From CAMBDR01 sp046597185 (GTDB taxonomy: Bacteria; Pseudomonadota; Gammaproteobacteria; Burkholderiales; Burkholderiaceae_D), in assembly GCA_046597185.1 (NCBI GenBank), contig JBKJLF010000423.1:1-41565 (forward strand): a stretch of DNA of 41,565 nt. The letters are read 5' to 3'. Shown here piece after piece: positions 34,176 to 41,565 of the stretch. Under the pieces are notes generated by a model. The model ran no database searches, had not been told where the DNA came from, and saw nothing but the letters and a program-made list of their open reading frames with translations. Both the position numbers and the translations under genes were made by a program. Numbering within the stretch: the first letter of the stretch is position 1; every line of letters begins with the position of its first letter.

Positions 34176-35678
34176 ATGAAAAGCCTTTGTACCCTTCTTA
34201 CGCTCTGGCTCACAATTTGTTGCTTCAGCCATGCACAAACCGACACCCCAAGCACCACCCCCGTGAATGTTTGCTCGCCCTTGGCTGTGAGCAAGCTGAA
34301 AAATGAAGCGGAGAAAATTGCCGCCATACAAGGCCCATTGAATGCAGCGATCAATACCATCGACACGGCCAAAATCGAATTCTCTTCCCCATCCCTGGCC
34401 AGTGGCAAAATAAATTACGTCACCATCACGCCGAATTTTGCTGACAATATCTCCCGGGTTTGCATCATTGGTTACTTTTATCTGGGAAACATGGAACATA
34501 ACGGCGAGACCGAACCATTAAATGTTGATCATCTTGAAATCATCAAGCAAGCCAATCCGAATGATAGTACGCAACCCATCAGCAGTACCCGTATCTTCTT
34601 TCGCGCACCCAATCCAGAAGACTTCGCACCCTCGAAAAAAGATGTTTTTTGGAAAGTTTTGGCCCGACATGAAGAAGTGACACTCAAATTTGCGGCTTTT
34701 GATTATGATAGTGACAAACAGCAAATTGGAAAGGCATATTTTGGGCACAGCATCCCGGTCAAAATTTCCCATCAAAAAGAAAGTATTGCTGCCGCATTCG
34801 TATTTTGCTTTGTTTGTTACTTCATTGCCGCCTTCACCATTTCCTACCACACCAAGAGGCACAATCCCATGCCCGCTTCTTTGCCCAACGCGCTACGCAG
34901 CCGCTCACGCCTGCACGCCTGGCTGCGTCGGCTCTCGCCATGGTATCTGGCCGGCTCCTCCGGCCATGCCAGCCTGTCACAATTGCAAATGTTGCTATTC
35001 ACACTGATCGTTGCAACATTGCTATTTTATCAATGGGCGAGAACAGGCTTACTACAAGAATTATCAACTGATTTGTTATATTTAATTGGCATTTCCACCA
35101 TTGGTGCAGGTGGTGCGCAAGTCACCAATTCAATTAAAAAGAATCTGGACCCCGCAGTCTATGATTATCTACAACGCCTGGGTTGGTTTACTGCGCCGAT
35201 TGCTGGCGCACATAGCAATGCCATGCCCTCGCAATTGTTGCTAACAAATGGCCGTTTTGATATTTATAAATTTCAAATGTTGGTGTTTACCCTTGTTATT
35301 GCCGCCTATGTCATTATGGCGGGTGGTGATCAACTGGGCAATATTCAAATTTCCGGCACTTTGTTGTCCTTGATGGGCATGAGTCAGGGTGTGTATATTG
35401 GCGGCCAAATCACCACCGACAGTGTTTCGCCGTTCCAGGATCAATTGCGTGGCATGCAAATGCTGCAGGCAAACTACGATGCTGCTGCCGGTAACCCGGC
35501 AGCGCAAGCCGAACTGGCGCAACGCTTTGAACTGGCGGCACAACAGGCGGCGGAAATGTTTCATGCGATGTTTAACCGGGATATTCCACCGTTCATGTTA
35601 AGACTGTCGCAATTACCCGCCAATGTGGACAGCAAAACCGATAGCGCCCCGGTGGAAGTGGCCGCTCCGGCTGCCTGA
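34176..35678 (+). CDS. Membrane protein of unknown function with duplicated two-helix unit
   Basis: This is a 500-residue protein with a signal peptide (about 1-20, LLTLWLTICCFSHA), a roughly 185-residue exported domain of mixed strands, a membrane helix near 207-225 (AAFVFCFVCYFIAAF) and then a membrane part. That part contains the same unit twice: about 266-320 (QMLLFTLIVATLLF ... LLYLIGISTIGAGGAQVT) and about 361-415 (QMLVFTLVIAAYVI ... LLSLMGMSQGVYIGGQIT). The C-terminus (about 425-500) is Ala/Gln-rich and helical. I do not recognise a characterised family. No operon partner is obvious, and no strong ribosome site is seen before the ATG. The upstream gap is a scar with repeats. Confidence 0.65.
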   Translation: MKSLCTLLTLWLTICCFSHAQTDTPSTTPVNVCSPLAVSKLKNEAEKIAAIQGPLNAAINTIDTAKIEFSSPSLASGKINYVTITPNFADNISRVCIIGYFYLGNMEHNGETEPLNVDHLEIIKQANPNDSTQPISSTRIFFRAPNPEDFAPSKKDVFWKVLARHEEVTLKFAAFDYDSDKQQIGKAYFGHSIPVKISHQKESIAAAFVFCFVCYFIAAFTISYHTKRHNPMPASLPNALRSRSRLHAWLRRLSPWYLAGSSGHASLSQLQMLLFTLIVATLLFYQWARTGLLQELSTDLLYLIGISTIGAGGAQVTNSIKKNLDPAVYDYLQRLGWFTAPIAGAHSNAMPSQLLLTNGRFDIYKFQMLVFTLVIAAYVIMAGGDQLGNIQISGTLLSLMGMSQGVYIGGQITTDSVSPFQDQLRGMQMLQANYDAAAGNPAAQAELAQRFELAAQQAAEMFHAMFNRDIPPFMLRLSQLPANVDSKTDSAPVEVAAPAA

Positions 35679-35797
35679 ACGGGATGTAAATCGGGCAGAT
35701 TGGCAAGTAATTTTTGGCATCGCGTCGAAAGCACTGTCGAAATGGGGCCGCTTGGCGTAAAATAGCGGCCTCATTCCATCTTGAACCGAATAAAATC

Positions 35798-36889
35798 ATG
35801 AGTCTCCAATGCGGCATCGTCGGCTTGCCAAATGTCGGCAAATCCACCCTCTTCAATGCGTTGACCAAAGCAGGCATCGCGGCTGAAAACTATCCCTTTT
35901 GCACCATTGAACCCAATGTGGGCGTGGTTGAAGTACCCGACCCACGGCTAAAAGACCTGGCGGCGATTGTCAAACCTGAGCGCATCGTGAATGCGATTGT
36001 GGAGTTTGTTGACATCGCCGGGCTGGTGGCGGGGGCCTCCAAGGGTGAAGGCTTGGGCAACCAGTTCCTCGCGCATATTCGCGAAACCGATGCCATCGTC
36101 AATGTGGTGCGTTGTTTTGAAGATGATAACGTGATCCACGTAGCCGGCAAGGTTAGCCCGCTGGACGACATCGAAGTCATCCAAACCGAATTGGCGTTGG
36201 CCGATATGGGCACGGTCGAAAAAGCCATCCACCGCGAAAACAAAAAAGCCCGCTCGGGCGACAAGGATGCCGCCAAACTGGTGGCCTTGTTGGAACGTAT
36301 GATGCCGCATCTGAACGAAGCCAAGCCAGTGCGCGCCATGAAGCTGGATGCGGAAGAAATGTTATTGATCAAGCCGCTATGCCTGATCACGGCCAAACCG
36401 GCCATGTATGTGGGCAATGTATCGGACAGTGGTTTCACCGACAACCCGCTGCTGGATCAACTGGCGGCTTACGCCGCTGAGCAGCACGCCCCGATGGTCG
36501 CCATTTGCGCCGCGCTGGAAGCAGAAATTGCCGATCTGGACGATGACGACAAAGGCGCATTTTTGGCCGATATGGGCATGGCAGAGCCGGGGCTGGACCG
36601 TTTGATTCGCGCCGCCTATCAATTACTGGGTTTGCAAACCTATTTCACGGCGGGCGTGAAGGAAGTGCGCGCCTGGACCATTCACATTGGCGACACCGCA
36701 CCGCAAGCGGCCGGCGTAATCCACACCGACTTCGAACGCGGCTTCATCCGCGCCCAAACCATTGCGTTTAACGATTTCGTGCAATATAAAGGCGAAACCG
36801 GGGCCAAGGAAGCGGGTAAGATGCGGGCTGAGGGCAAGGAATATGTGGTTAAGGATGGGGATGTGTTGAACTTTTTGTTTAATGTATAA
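35798..36889 (+). CDS. ychF: Ribosome-binding ATPase YchF
   Basis: This 363-residue Obg-family P-loop ATPase associates with ribosomes and is linked to stress responses. It has the Walker A GLPNVGKSTLFNALTKA, the switch FVDIAGLVAGASKGEGLGN, the adenine-specifying NxxE-type region (LITAKPAMYVGNV) and the C-terminal TGS domain ending DGDVLNFLFNV. The length is exactly that of the family. ATG 35798 is fixed by the conserved MSLQCGIVGLPN start, though the ribosome site is weak. A good intrinsic terminator follows at 36963. It appears monocistronic. Confidence 0.97.
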   Translation: MSLQCGIVGLPNVGKSTLFNALTKAGIAAENYPFCTIEPNVGVVEVPDPRLKDLAAIVKPERIVNAIVEFVDIAGLVAGASKGEGLGNQFLAHIRETDAIVNVVRCFEDDNVIHVAGKVSPLDDIEVIQTELALADMGTVEKAIHRENKKARSGDKDAAKLVALLERMMPHLNEAKPVRAMKLDAEEMLLIKPLCLITAKPAMYVGNVSDSGFTDNPLLDQLAAYAAEQHAPMVAICAALEAEIADLDDDDKGAFLADMGMAEPGLDRLIRAAYQLLGLQTYFTAGVKEVRAWTIHIGDTAPQAAGVIHTDFERGFIRAQTIAFNDFVQYKGETGAKEAGKMRAEGKEYVVKDGDVLNFLFNV

Positions 36890-36962
36890 ATTGGGAATGA
36901 TGTTTCACGCGATTTCAACTTGTTGCATGAGGGCGTGAAAATCCCTGTTTTTACCTATGAAG

Positions 36963-36986
36963 GCCGCTAGCAATAGCGGCTTTTTT
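36963..36986 (+). terminator. Rho-independent terminator after ychF
   Basis: GCCGCTA (36963-36969) pairs with TAGCGGC (36974-36980) around a GCAA tetraloop, followed by TTTTTT. This is a textbook intrinsic terminator 74 bases past the ychF stop. It separates ychF from the degraded island that follows. Confidence 0.9.
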
Positions 36987-37084
36987 GTTGCGTGGCGTTT
37001 CATGAAATTTCAGGTGCATTCACGTAAAAAGTGGGTATGTAGGTGAGTACGTTTTTTTGTTGTCTGAAAATTTGGTGGGTATAA

Positions 37085-37312
37085 ATGGCTATCGTCGTTA
37101 TCCACTCATTCGCCATGCTTACTGACACCCATTGCCGCAACGCCAAACCACGCGACAAGCTCTACCGCCTCAACGACTTTAAGGGCCTGTACTTGGAAAT
37201 CAAGCCAAACGGAGTTAAGGCTTGGCGCTACCGTTACAAACTTCATGGCAAAGATTCCTTTTTCAGCTTGGGCGACTACCCTAGCGTTGGCTTGGCTGAA
37301 GCTGTTCACACG
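37085..37312 (+). pseudogene. Phage-type tyrosine integrase, N-terminal fragment
   Basis: About 75 residues match the DUF4102 arm-binding domain of P4-like/tyrosine integrases: LTDTHCRNAKPRDKLYRLND, GLYLEIKPNGVKAWRYRY, FFSLGDYPSVGLAEA. Family members continue with ARKARDEA and a catalytic domain; here the similarity stops at about 37310. The reading frame happens to stay open into the next gene, so an automated call would wrongly fuse them (37085-37930). The start could be ATG 37085 or 37115. No tRNA or attachment site is visible beside it. Confidence 0.75.
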
Positions 37313-37438
37313 CGTTATTATTTCATCATGTTTTGGGTTAATTTACCGTATTCGCGTGGCGTATCACCCCTTTACCATGTCAATCCGAAATGCAGGCTGA
37401 TGACGTGGAGCGGATCAGCGTTTTTATCAGGAGGGCGG

Positions 37439-37930
37439 ATGATCTTGTTTCTGGACTTCGACGGTGTGCTGCATCCCAGTTTGCCCTATTTGTTCCGTGA
37501 CGAGCCCATGATGTATCGAGGGGGCGGGGAGTTGTTTATGTGGGCTGCGCCGTTGGTCGGTGTGCTTACCGAGCATCCTGAGGTGCAAGTTGTACTGAGC
37601 ACGAACTGGGCGCGCTATATGCATTATCAGAAGGTACGGAGTTATCTTCCGCCTATTGTGCGTGTGCGCGTCATTGGATCGACGTGGCACCATGTCCGTG
37701 CTGTGCCTGGTTATAGCAACGGACTTCAATATTCATTCTGGAAGAACGCCACTCGGTATCAGCAAATCCGGCGCTGGGTGGATTACTATCGTGTCACCGA
37801 GTGGTGCGCGGTGGATGACGACGCCGATGGCTGGGGAGAGGCCGACCGTGACCGACTGATTCACACCAGTGGCATTATCGGTTTATCTGACCTTTCCGTG
37901 GTCGCACGCCTGTCTGATTTGCTTCGCTGA
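37439..37930 (+). CDS. HAD-like protein, HAD_SAK type
   Basis: This 163-residue protein begins MILFLDFDGVLHPSLPYLF, the DxDG motif of HAD phosphatases, and resembles the HAD_SAK group (HAD domains named from 'Swiss army knife' RNA-repair proteins). Further motifs are VVLSTNWARYM (motif II Ser/Thr region) and CAVDDDADGW (acidic motif IV). ATG 37439 is chosen because AGGAGG precedes it; the in-frame upstream part is an integrase remnant and junk. It has no obvious membrane segment. Its substrate is unknown. It is the one intact gene in a small degraded island, and its preservation suggests recent arrival or use. Confidence 0.75.
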   Translation: MILFLDFDGVLHPSLPYLFRDEPMMYRGGGELFMWAAPLVGVLTEHPEVQVVLSTNWARYMHYQKVRSYLPPIVRVRVIGSTWHHVRAVPGYSNGLQYSFWKNATRYQQIRRWVDYYRVTEWCAVDDDADGWGEADRDRLIHTSGIIGLSDLSVVARLSDLLR

Positions 37931-38079
37931 AAGTATACTGGCAGTTCATTTGTGAGAGTTTCAGCGTGCTTTTGTATGTTATTATTTCAGCATGTTCGTG
38001 CTCGCCTTACTCTAGCTACATCACATATATATTCCCGCAGCAGTGTATCGTGAGCTAACAAATTGCGCGTGACAGCAGC

Positions 38080-38400
38080 ATGAAGCGCGCCATCGCTTAT
38101 TTGCAAAACATCGCCTTTATTTTGCAGCGTGGCGTACAAATCGCCCTGGCGCTGGCCTTGCTACCGTTAGCCATTTACGCCGCCAACAATTTGCCGTCAT
38201 TCAACGTGCCGGAACCACCACCCGTGGCAGAAGCCCCCGCCGCACCCGCGCCCGAACCGCAAGCCAAACCCTTGCCGCCGCCTGCCAACTCTGGTCAGGC
38301 GTCATCGCCCATTTGTTTGCCTCCCCGCGTGAAGTCAAACGCTGGATCAACCGGGTGCGCTACATCAACGCCCGCATGCGCAAAATCATACCTGCGCCAA
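38080..38400 (+). pseudogene. KAP-type P-loop NTPase fragment (tentative)
   Basis: The first frame (38080 to about 38290) has a membrane helix (about 18-35, VQIALALALLPLAIYAA) and a Pro/Ala-rich linker. After a frameshift near 38290 another frame reads LWSGVIAHLFASPREVKRWI and NRVRYINARM, like the PR-x-x-KR-x-x-N-x-x-R stretch of KAP family NTPases. The P-loop itself is absent. Past about 38400 the sequence is TonB-receptor DNA on the other strand, so the fragment is truncated there. KAP proteins are often on islands and some are linked to defence; this copy is dead. Confidence 0.4.
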
Positions 38401-38404
38401 TCGT

Positions 38405-38938
38405 GATGCGGTGCGTAACCCGCATCAGCCTTCGTGGCTTGCTCAATATTGCGCTGATAGCTATAGTTGCCCAGCACCCGCAAGCTGTTACTGGCTTGCC
38501 AGCTCAACTCCGCTTCCAGGCCCTTGCCCATTTGGGCTACCCGTGTTTTGTGTGGTAGCCCCGGTTCCCGCGCACCCCGGTGCCAACATCATCGCGCAAT
38601 TTATAACTGCTGCGCCAACGCCATTGGCCATAGTTTAAGTCAAGATTGGCATCAAGCGCATTGTAGTTTTTATTCACCGGTCCCGGTGCCAGGCTGGCAT
38701 GGGTGCCAAACGCCCGATCCAAACCACTGGCAATATCACTCAAATAATTGGACGTGTAGGTTCCTGCCTGACGGGTGACATGCAAACCCGGTACGCTCTC
38801 CAGCACTTGATCCAGATCCATCGTCCCCATAGCTTTGATGTCGGCGGCGGTGATGACGGTGGCCACCGCCGGGGCCAGCCGTATTGGCGCAAATTGCAGC
38901 GTGCCCGTATAAAAACGACGCTTGTTGTATTCTTGCAT
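38405..38938 (-). pseudogene. TonB-dependent receptor, fragmented
   Basis: Minus-strand pieces belong to an outer-membrane TonB-dependent receptor. The 5' piece (from 38938) holds a plug domain (LAPAVATVITAADIKAMGTM, DLDQVLESVPGLHVTRQAG). It then jumps to barrel sequence (ASGLDRAFGTHASLAPGPV, NYNALDANLDLNYGQWRW) and, in another frame, to GKGLEAELSWQASNSLRVLG and NYSYQRNIEQATKADAGYAP. The signal peptide, much of the barrel and the C-terminal strand are missing. At least two deletions and one frame change are needed. It lies immediately downstream of the GNAT gene. Confidence 0.7.
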
Positions 38939-38948
38939 GCAAAGGCAC

Positions 38949-39512
38949 TCAGCGCTGAGCAACAAACTCGCGCCGCAACAAACCCAATTGCACCATATCG
39001 TGATATTTACCATCCCAAAAACCCATCTCGCGCAGCACGCCTTCGCGTACAAAACCCAGCCCCAAGGCCAGCTTCATCGAGGCCAAATTTTCCGGGTGGA
39101 TTTGCGCTTCAACCCGGTTTAAGGTCATATTTTGAAAACCCCAGCCCAAGGCTTGCACCAGTGCTTCACGCATATAGCCTTTGCCCTCTTCCTGGCGCAG
39201 CAATTCATAACCCAATATACAACGCTGCCAATTGCGGTTCCAACTAAATAAACCCACTGTCCCGATCAACTTTTTTTGCCCTTTGATTTGAATACCCCAG
39301 CGCACCCCCGGATTGGCCAATTTGCGCCACGCCGCAAACGCACGCACCATATCTTTAGCCGCTGCCAAGTCTTTCATCGGATCATTGCCATACCAGCGCA
39401 TACGCTCCGGGTCACCATGAATAGCGAATAAACTTTTCGCATCCGAACTGATAATTTCACGCAAGATTAAGCGCTCGCTTTCAAGCACCGGGAAAACACT
39501 CGACTCTGCCAT
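38949..39512 (-). CDS. GNAT N-acetyltransferase, RimJ/RimL type
   Basis: This is a 187-residue acetyl-CoA-dependent acetyltransferase of the RimJ/RimL group. It opens with LESERLILREI, and has WGIQIKGQKKLIGTVGLFSW, the acetyl-CoA pocket region GYELLRQEEGKGYMREAL, and the C-terminal LNRVEAQIHPENLASMKLA, LGLGFVREGVLRE. The target may be a protein N-terminus or a small amine and cannot be told. ATG 39512 is chosen over an upstream one at 39743 because it gives the conserved start and has GGA 8 bases ahead. It is divergent from the propeller sensor gene across a 205-bp gap where I see no clear promoter. Confidence 0.88.
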   Translation of the reverse strand: MAESSVFPVLESERLILREIISSDAKSLFAIHGDPERMRWYGNDPMKDLAAAKDMVRAFAAWRKLANPGVRWGIQIKGQKKLIGTVGLFSWNRNWQRCILGYELLRQEEGKGYMREALVQALGWGFQNMTLNRVEAQIHPENLASMKLALGLGFVREGVLREMGFWDGKYHDMVQLGLLRREFVAQR

Positions 39513-39717
39513 ATTCGGTTCCAAAAAAGGTTTTGCAAGCCTGCAATGTAGCAGAAATTTGCACTGACAACAGTGACTCAGGCACCGGATCAAGCTTATC
39601 CATGACTCACCGGGCAATCCAAAAACACAACGCTTCACTATAAATTGCAATTCCTCACGGACAGGGCAGTTGTTTTGCGGTACAGTTACCACTCGGGAAT
39701 CAGGGAGTGATAGAACA

Positions 39718-41565
39718 ATGAGGTTTGCTTTCCTAAAAAACAAGTGCCAGCCAGTTCACACTTGGCACGGCTGTGCATGGCTGGCGCTGGTGTGCGCATT
39801 GTGCTTGGCATTGTGTACGTCAAACGCTTCAAGCAATACCCGGTCAAGCGCAGCCGCCCCGGCCGCACCAGTTATATTAGCTCCGCTGGCAGAAACGGAT
39901 TTTGGCTTCGCTGAACCGTATTTCGACAATATGGATGATGCAAAAGCACTGCCCCCCGTCATCACCGCGTTGGCACAAGATGCTCGGGGCTGGCTATGGA
40001 TCGGTACCACCTTCGGGCTGTTTCGCTTTGACGGCTACCATTTCCACAAATTTATCCATAATGACAGCAATCCGACTTCGCTGGCAGGCAACAGTATCAC
40101 ATCACTCTGGCCAAGCCAGGACGGGCGACTTTGGATTGGCACCGTTAGCGATGGTGTGTCAGTACTTGACCCCAATAGTGAGCATTTTACCAATCTACGA
40201 CATGATCCAACCCAGGCTGGCAGCATAGCAGGCGGCAGAATTTGGGCGCTGATGGGCGACAGTGCTGGCGGAATTTGGATTGGCACCAACGAAGGCCTTG
40301 ATTATGCCCCCCCCGGCGGAGGCGCTTTACAACATTTTCAACATAACAAGGCCGACCCGGATAGCCCAATGAGCCTAACCGATAACAGAATCCGCAGTCT
40401 GTTAATCGATAAGCAGGGTACGCTCTGGGTCGGCAGCTTTAATGGCCTGCAACGACACCGACGAGACAGTAAAATTTTTGAAAAAATCGCCTCCGACAAA
40501 AGCGCTGCGACCTCCTTGGCAGGGAAAAATATTCAGGCCTTGTTTCAGGCGCAAGATGGCAAATTGTGGATCGGCACGGCTGAACACGGTGCTGCCTGGA
40601 TGTCCGACCCCGATGCAACGCAAGCAAACCCGAAGGAAAACAAGTTACATTGGATCTCTCCTGATCCGCAACGTGCGGATCGCTTATCCCATGGCTGGGT
40701 CTCCCACATCAATCAACCCCATCCCGAGCAAATCTGGCTCAGTACCTTCGGCGGCGGAATTAACATTGTATCGGCACAAAATGGCACCATATTACAACGA
40801 TTGAAACACGATCCCGGCAACGCGACCAGTTTGGCCCATAATAGCATCAGCACATTACTCATCGATCAATCCGGCCTGCAGTGGGTGGGGACTTGGGGCG
40901 CTGGCCTGCAACGCTACAATCCGACCCAACGTGCATTGCTCATGATACGCCATAGTCCGGCCCAGCCAACCTGGTTATCCCATTCCGAAGTACGTAGCGT
41001 GCTGGAACTGGCGGATGGACGTATTTTGGTGGGAAGTGATGGCAACGGCATCGATATCCTGGATCGACGACGTGGCTTGACAGGTGGCTACCGCCCTCTG
41101 CCCGGCCAACCCGATGCATTACCAGACGGTATTATCAACACGATGGTGCAAACGCCCGACGGCGCACTCTGGGCTGGCACCCGGCAAGCGGGAGCGGCAC
41201 GCTTGGCAGCGAATAGTCAAGCCTGGCAAACTTATTCCATTGCGCAAGGCTTACCGGCCACCCAGGTCAGAAAATTTCTGGTGGCGCGCGATGGCACATT
41301 ATGGGCTACCACCAATGCAGGTGTGGCGCGCTGGCTACCCAAACAACAACGCTTTGAAGTGGCTGTTCGAAGCGATGGCAGCGCAATGCATGCCGATGTC
41401 GAGACATTGACCGAAGACGCCCAAGGCAGACTATGGTTTGCCAGCTCCACCGGACTGTGGGTAAAAACACCGGGCACGCCACATCTGCAGGTTATCCAAC
41501 ATGACCCGAAACGATCTGATAGCATGGCTTCCGACGATATTATCGGATTACTGGTCGATAGCACC
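39718..41565 (+). CDS. Two-component-regulator-propeller sensor protein, N-terminal part (partial at window edge)
   Basis: The frame runs open for 616 codons from ATG 39718 to the right edge. A signal peptide (about 1-37, LALVCALCLALCTSNA) is followed by about eleven 'reg-prop' beta-propeller repeats with the motif [DG]-x-LW-[IV]-G-[TS]: for example ARGWLWIGTTFGLFRFD, DGRLWIGTVSDGVSVLD, GGIWIGTNEGLDY, GTLWVGSFNGLQ, GLQWVGTWGAGLQRYN, GTLWATTNAGVARW. In known proteins such propellers form a periplasmic sensor joined by one membrane helix to a histidine kinase, GGDEF or other output; here the output lies outside the window. GGAG lies about 10 bases before the ATG. Confidence 0.85.
   Translation, partial: MRFAFLKNKCQPVHTWHGCAWLALVCALCLALCTSNASSNTRSSAAAPAAPVILAPLAETDFGFAEPYFDNMDDAKALPPVITALAQDARGWLWIGTTFGLFRFDGYHFHKFIHNDSNPTSLAGNSITSLWPSQDGRLWIGTVSDGVSVLDPNSEHFTNLRHDPTQAGSIAGGRIWALMGDSAGGIWIGTNEGLDYAPPGGGALQHFQHNKADPDSPMSLTDNRIRSLLIDKQGTLWVGSFNGLQRHRRDSKIFEKIASDKSAATSLAGKNIQALFQAQDGKLWIGTAEHGAAWMSDPDATQANPKENKLHWISPDPQRADRLSHGWVSHINQPHPEQIWLSTFGGGINIVSAQNGTILQRLKHDPGNATSLAHNSISTLLIDQSGLQWVGTWGAGLQRYNPTQRALLMIRHSPAQPTWLSHSEVRSVLELADGRILVGSDGNGIDILDRRRGLTGGYRPLPGQPDALPDGIINTMVQTPDGALWAGTRQAGAARLAANSQAWQTYSIAQGLPATQVRKFLVARDGTLWATTNAGVARWLPKQQRFEVAVRSDGSAMHADVETLTEDAQGRLWFASSTGLWVKTPGTPHLQVIQHDPKRSDSMASDDIIGLLVDST

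Noticed and set aside
36890..37084. tRNA or attachment site next to the integrase stub
   Set aside because: No cloverleaf or duplicated att-like sequence is visible; only the ychF terminator is clear.
37085..37438. N-terminal extension of the HAD protein as a real domain fusion
   Set aside because: The first 75 residues are a truncated integrase arm domain and the next 40 or so look like noncoding sequence; a strong ribosome site precedes the internal ATG at 37439.

Overview
The window looks like chromosomal DNA of a Gram-negative betaproteobacterium, most likely in or near the Burkholderiales (an Oxalobacteraceae-type genome is my best guess, by inference only). The reasons are a Pil-Chp twitching chemosensory operon running away from a rubredoxin gene and a divergent hemL, a TonB receptor relic, Tat lipoprotein export, and generally proteobacterial housekeeping genes (rlmF, udk, ychF). 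No rRNA, tRNA or CRISPR array is visible.

Layout. 1-6532 (minus strand): pilG-pilH-pilI-pilJ-chpA, with chpA cut by the left edge; this is the type IV pilus chemosensory pathway, and no pilK methyltransferase lies between pilJ and chpA. 6699-11858: rubredoxin, hemL (haem synthesis), a START/SRPBCC-fold protein, a Tat-exported PhoD-family phosphatase lipoprotein and the rRNA methyltransferase rlmF. 11883-14068: two minus-strand genes of unknown function, one with an HExxE motif and one whose start is odd and may be frameshifted.

14254-22475 is the most unusual block. A membrane hybrid histidine kinase is followed after 21 bp by a 1931-residue protein joining a cholesterol-oxidase-like GMC flavoprotein, an alpha/beta hydrolase with a Cys in the nucleophile position, and a PhoD-like metallophosphatase. 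A NarL/LuxR response regulator converges on its 3' end. I suggest a two-component system controlling a multi-step lipid- or sterol-like oxidation/hydrolysis/dephosphorylation enzyme; the substrate is unknown.

22735-24870 is a SulP anion transporter with STAS and cyclic-nucleotide-binding-like domains. 24871-28220 is a graveyard of mobile DNA: a deleted IS66 element with 24-bp inverted ends, a broken tnpC and a truncated DUF4338 (DruA-like) passenger, then an Rhs fragment, then a second, differently decayed IS66 transposase that overlaps the end of udk.

28201-36889 is mostly ordinary: udk, a YtcJ-type amidohydrolase, a DUF2520 Rossmann protein, an M2 (ACE-like) peptidase, a membrane protein with an internal two-helix duplication, and ychF with a clear terminator. 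The 680-bp gap at 33494-34175 holds duplicated ~57-bp sequences and what looks like a decayed acyl-carrier-protein domain. 37085-38940 is a second degraded island: a truncated phage-type integrase, an intact HAD_SAK-type gene, a KAP NTPase fragment and TonB-receptor fragments. The window ends with a GNAT acetyltransferase and, divergent from it, the start of a large beta-propeller sensor protein that runs off the right edge.
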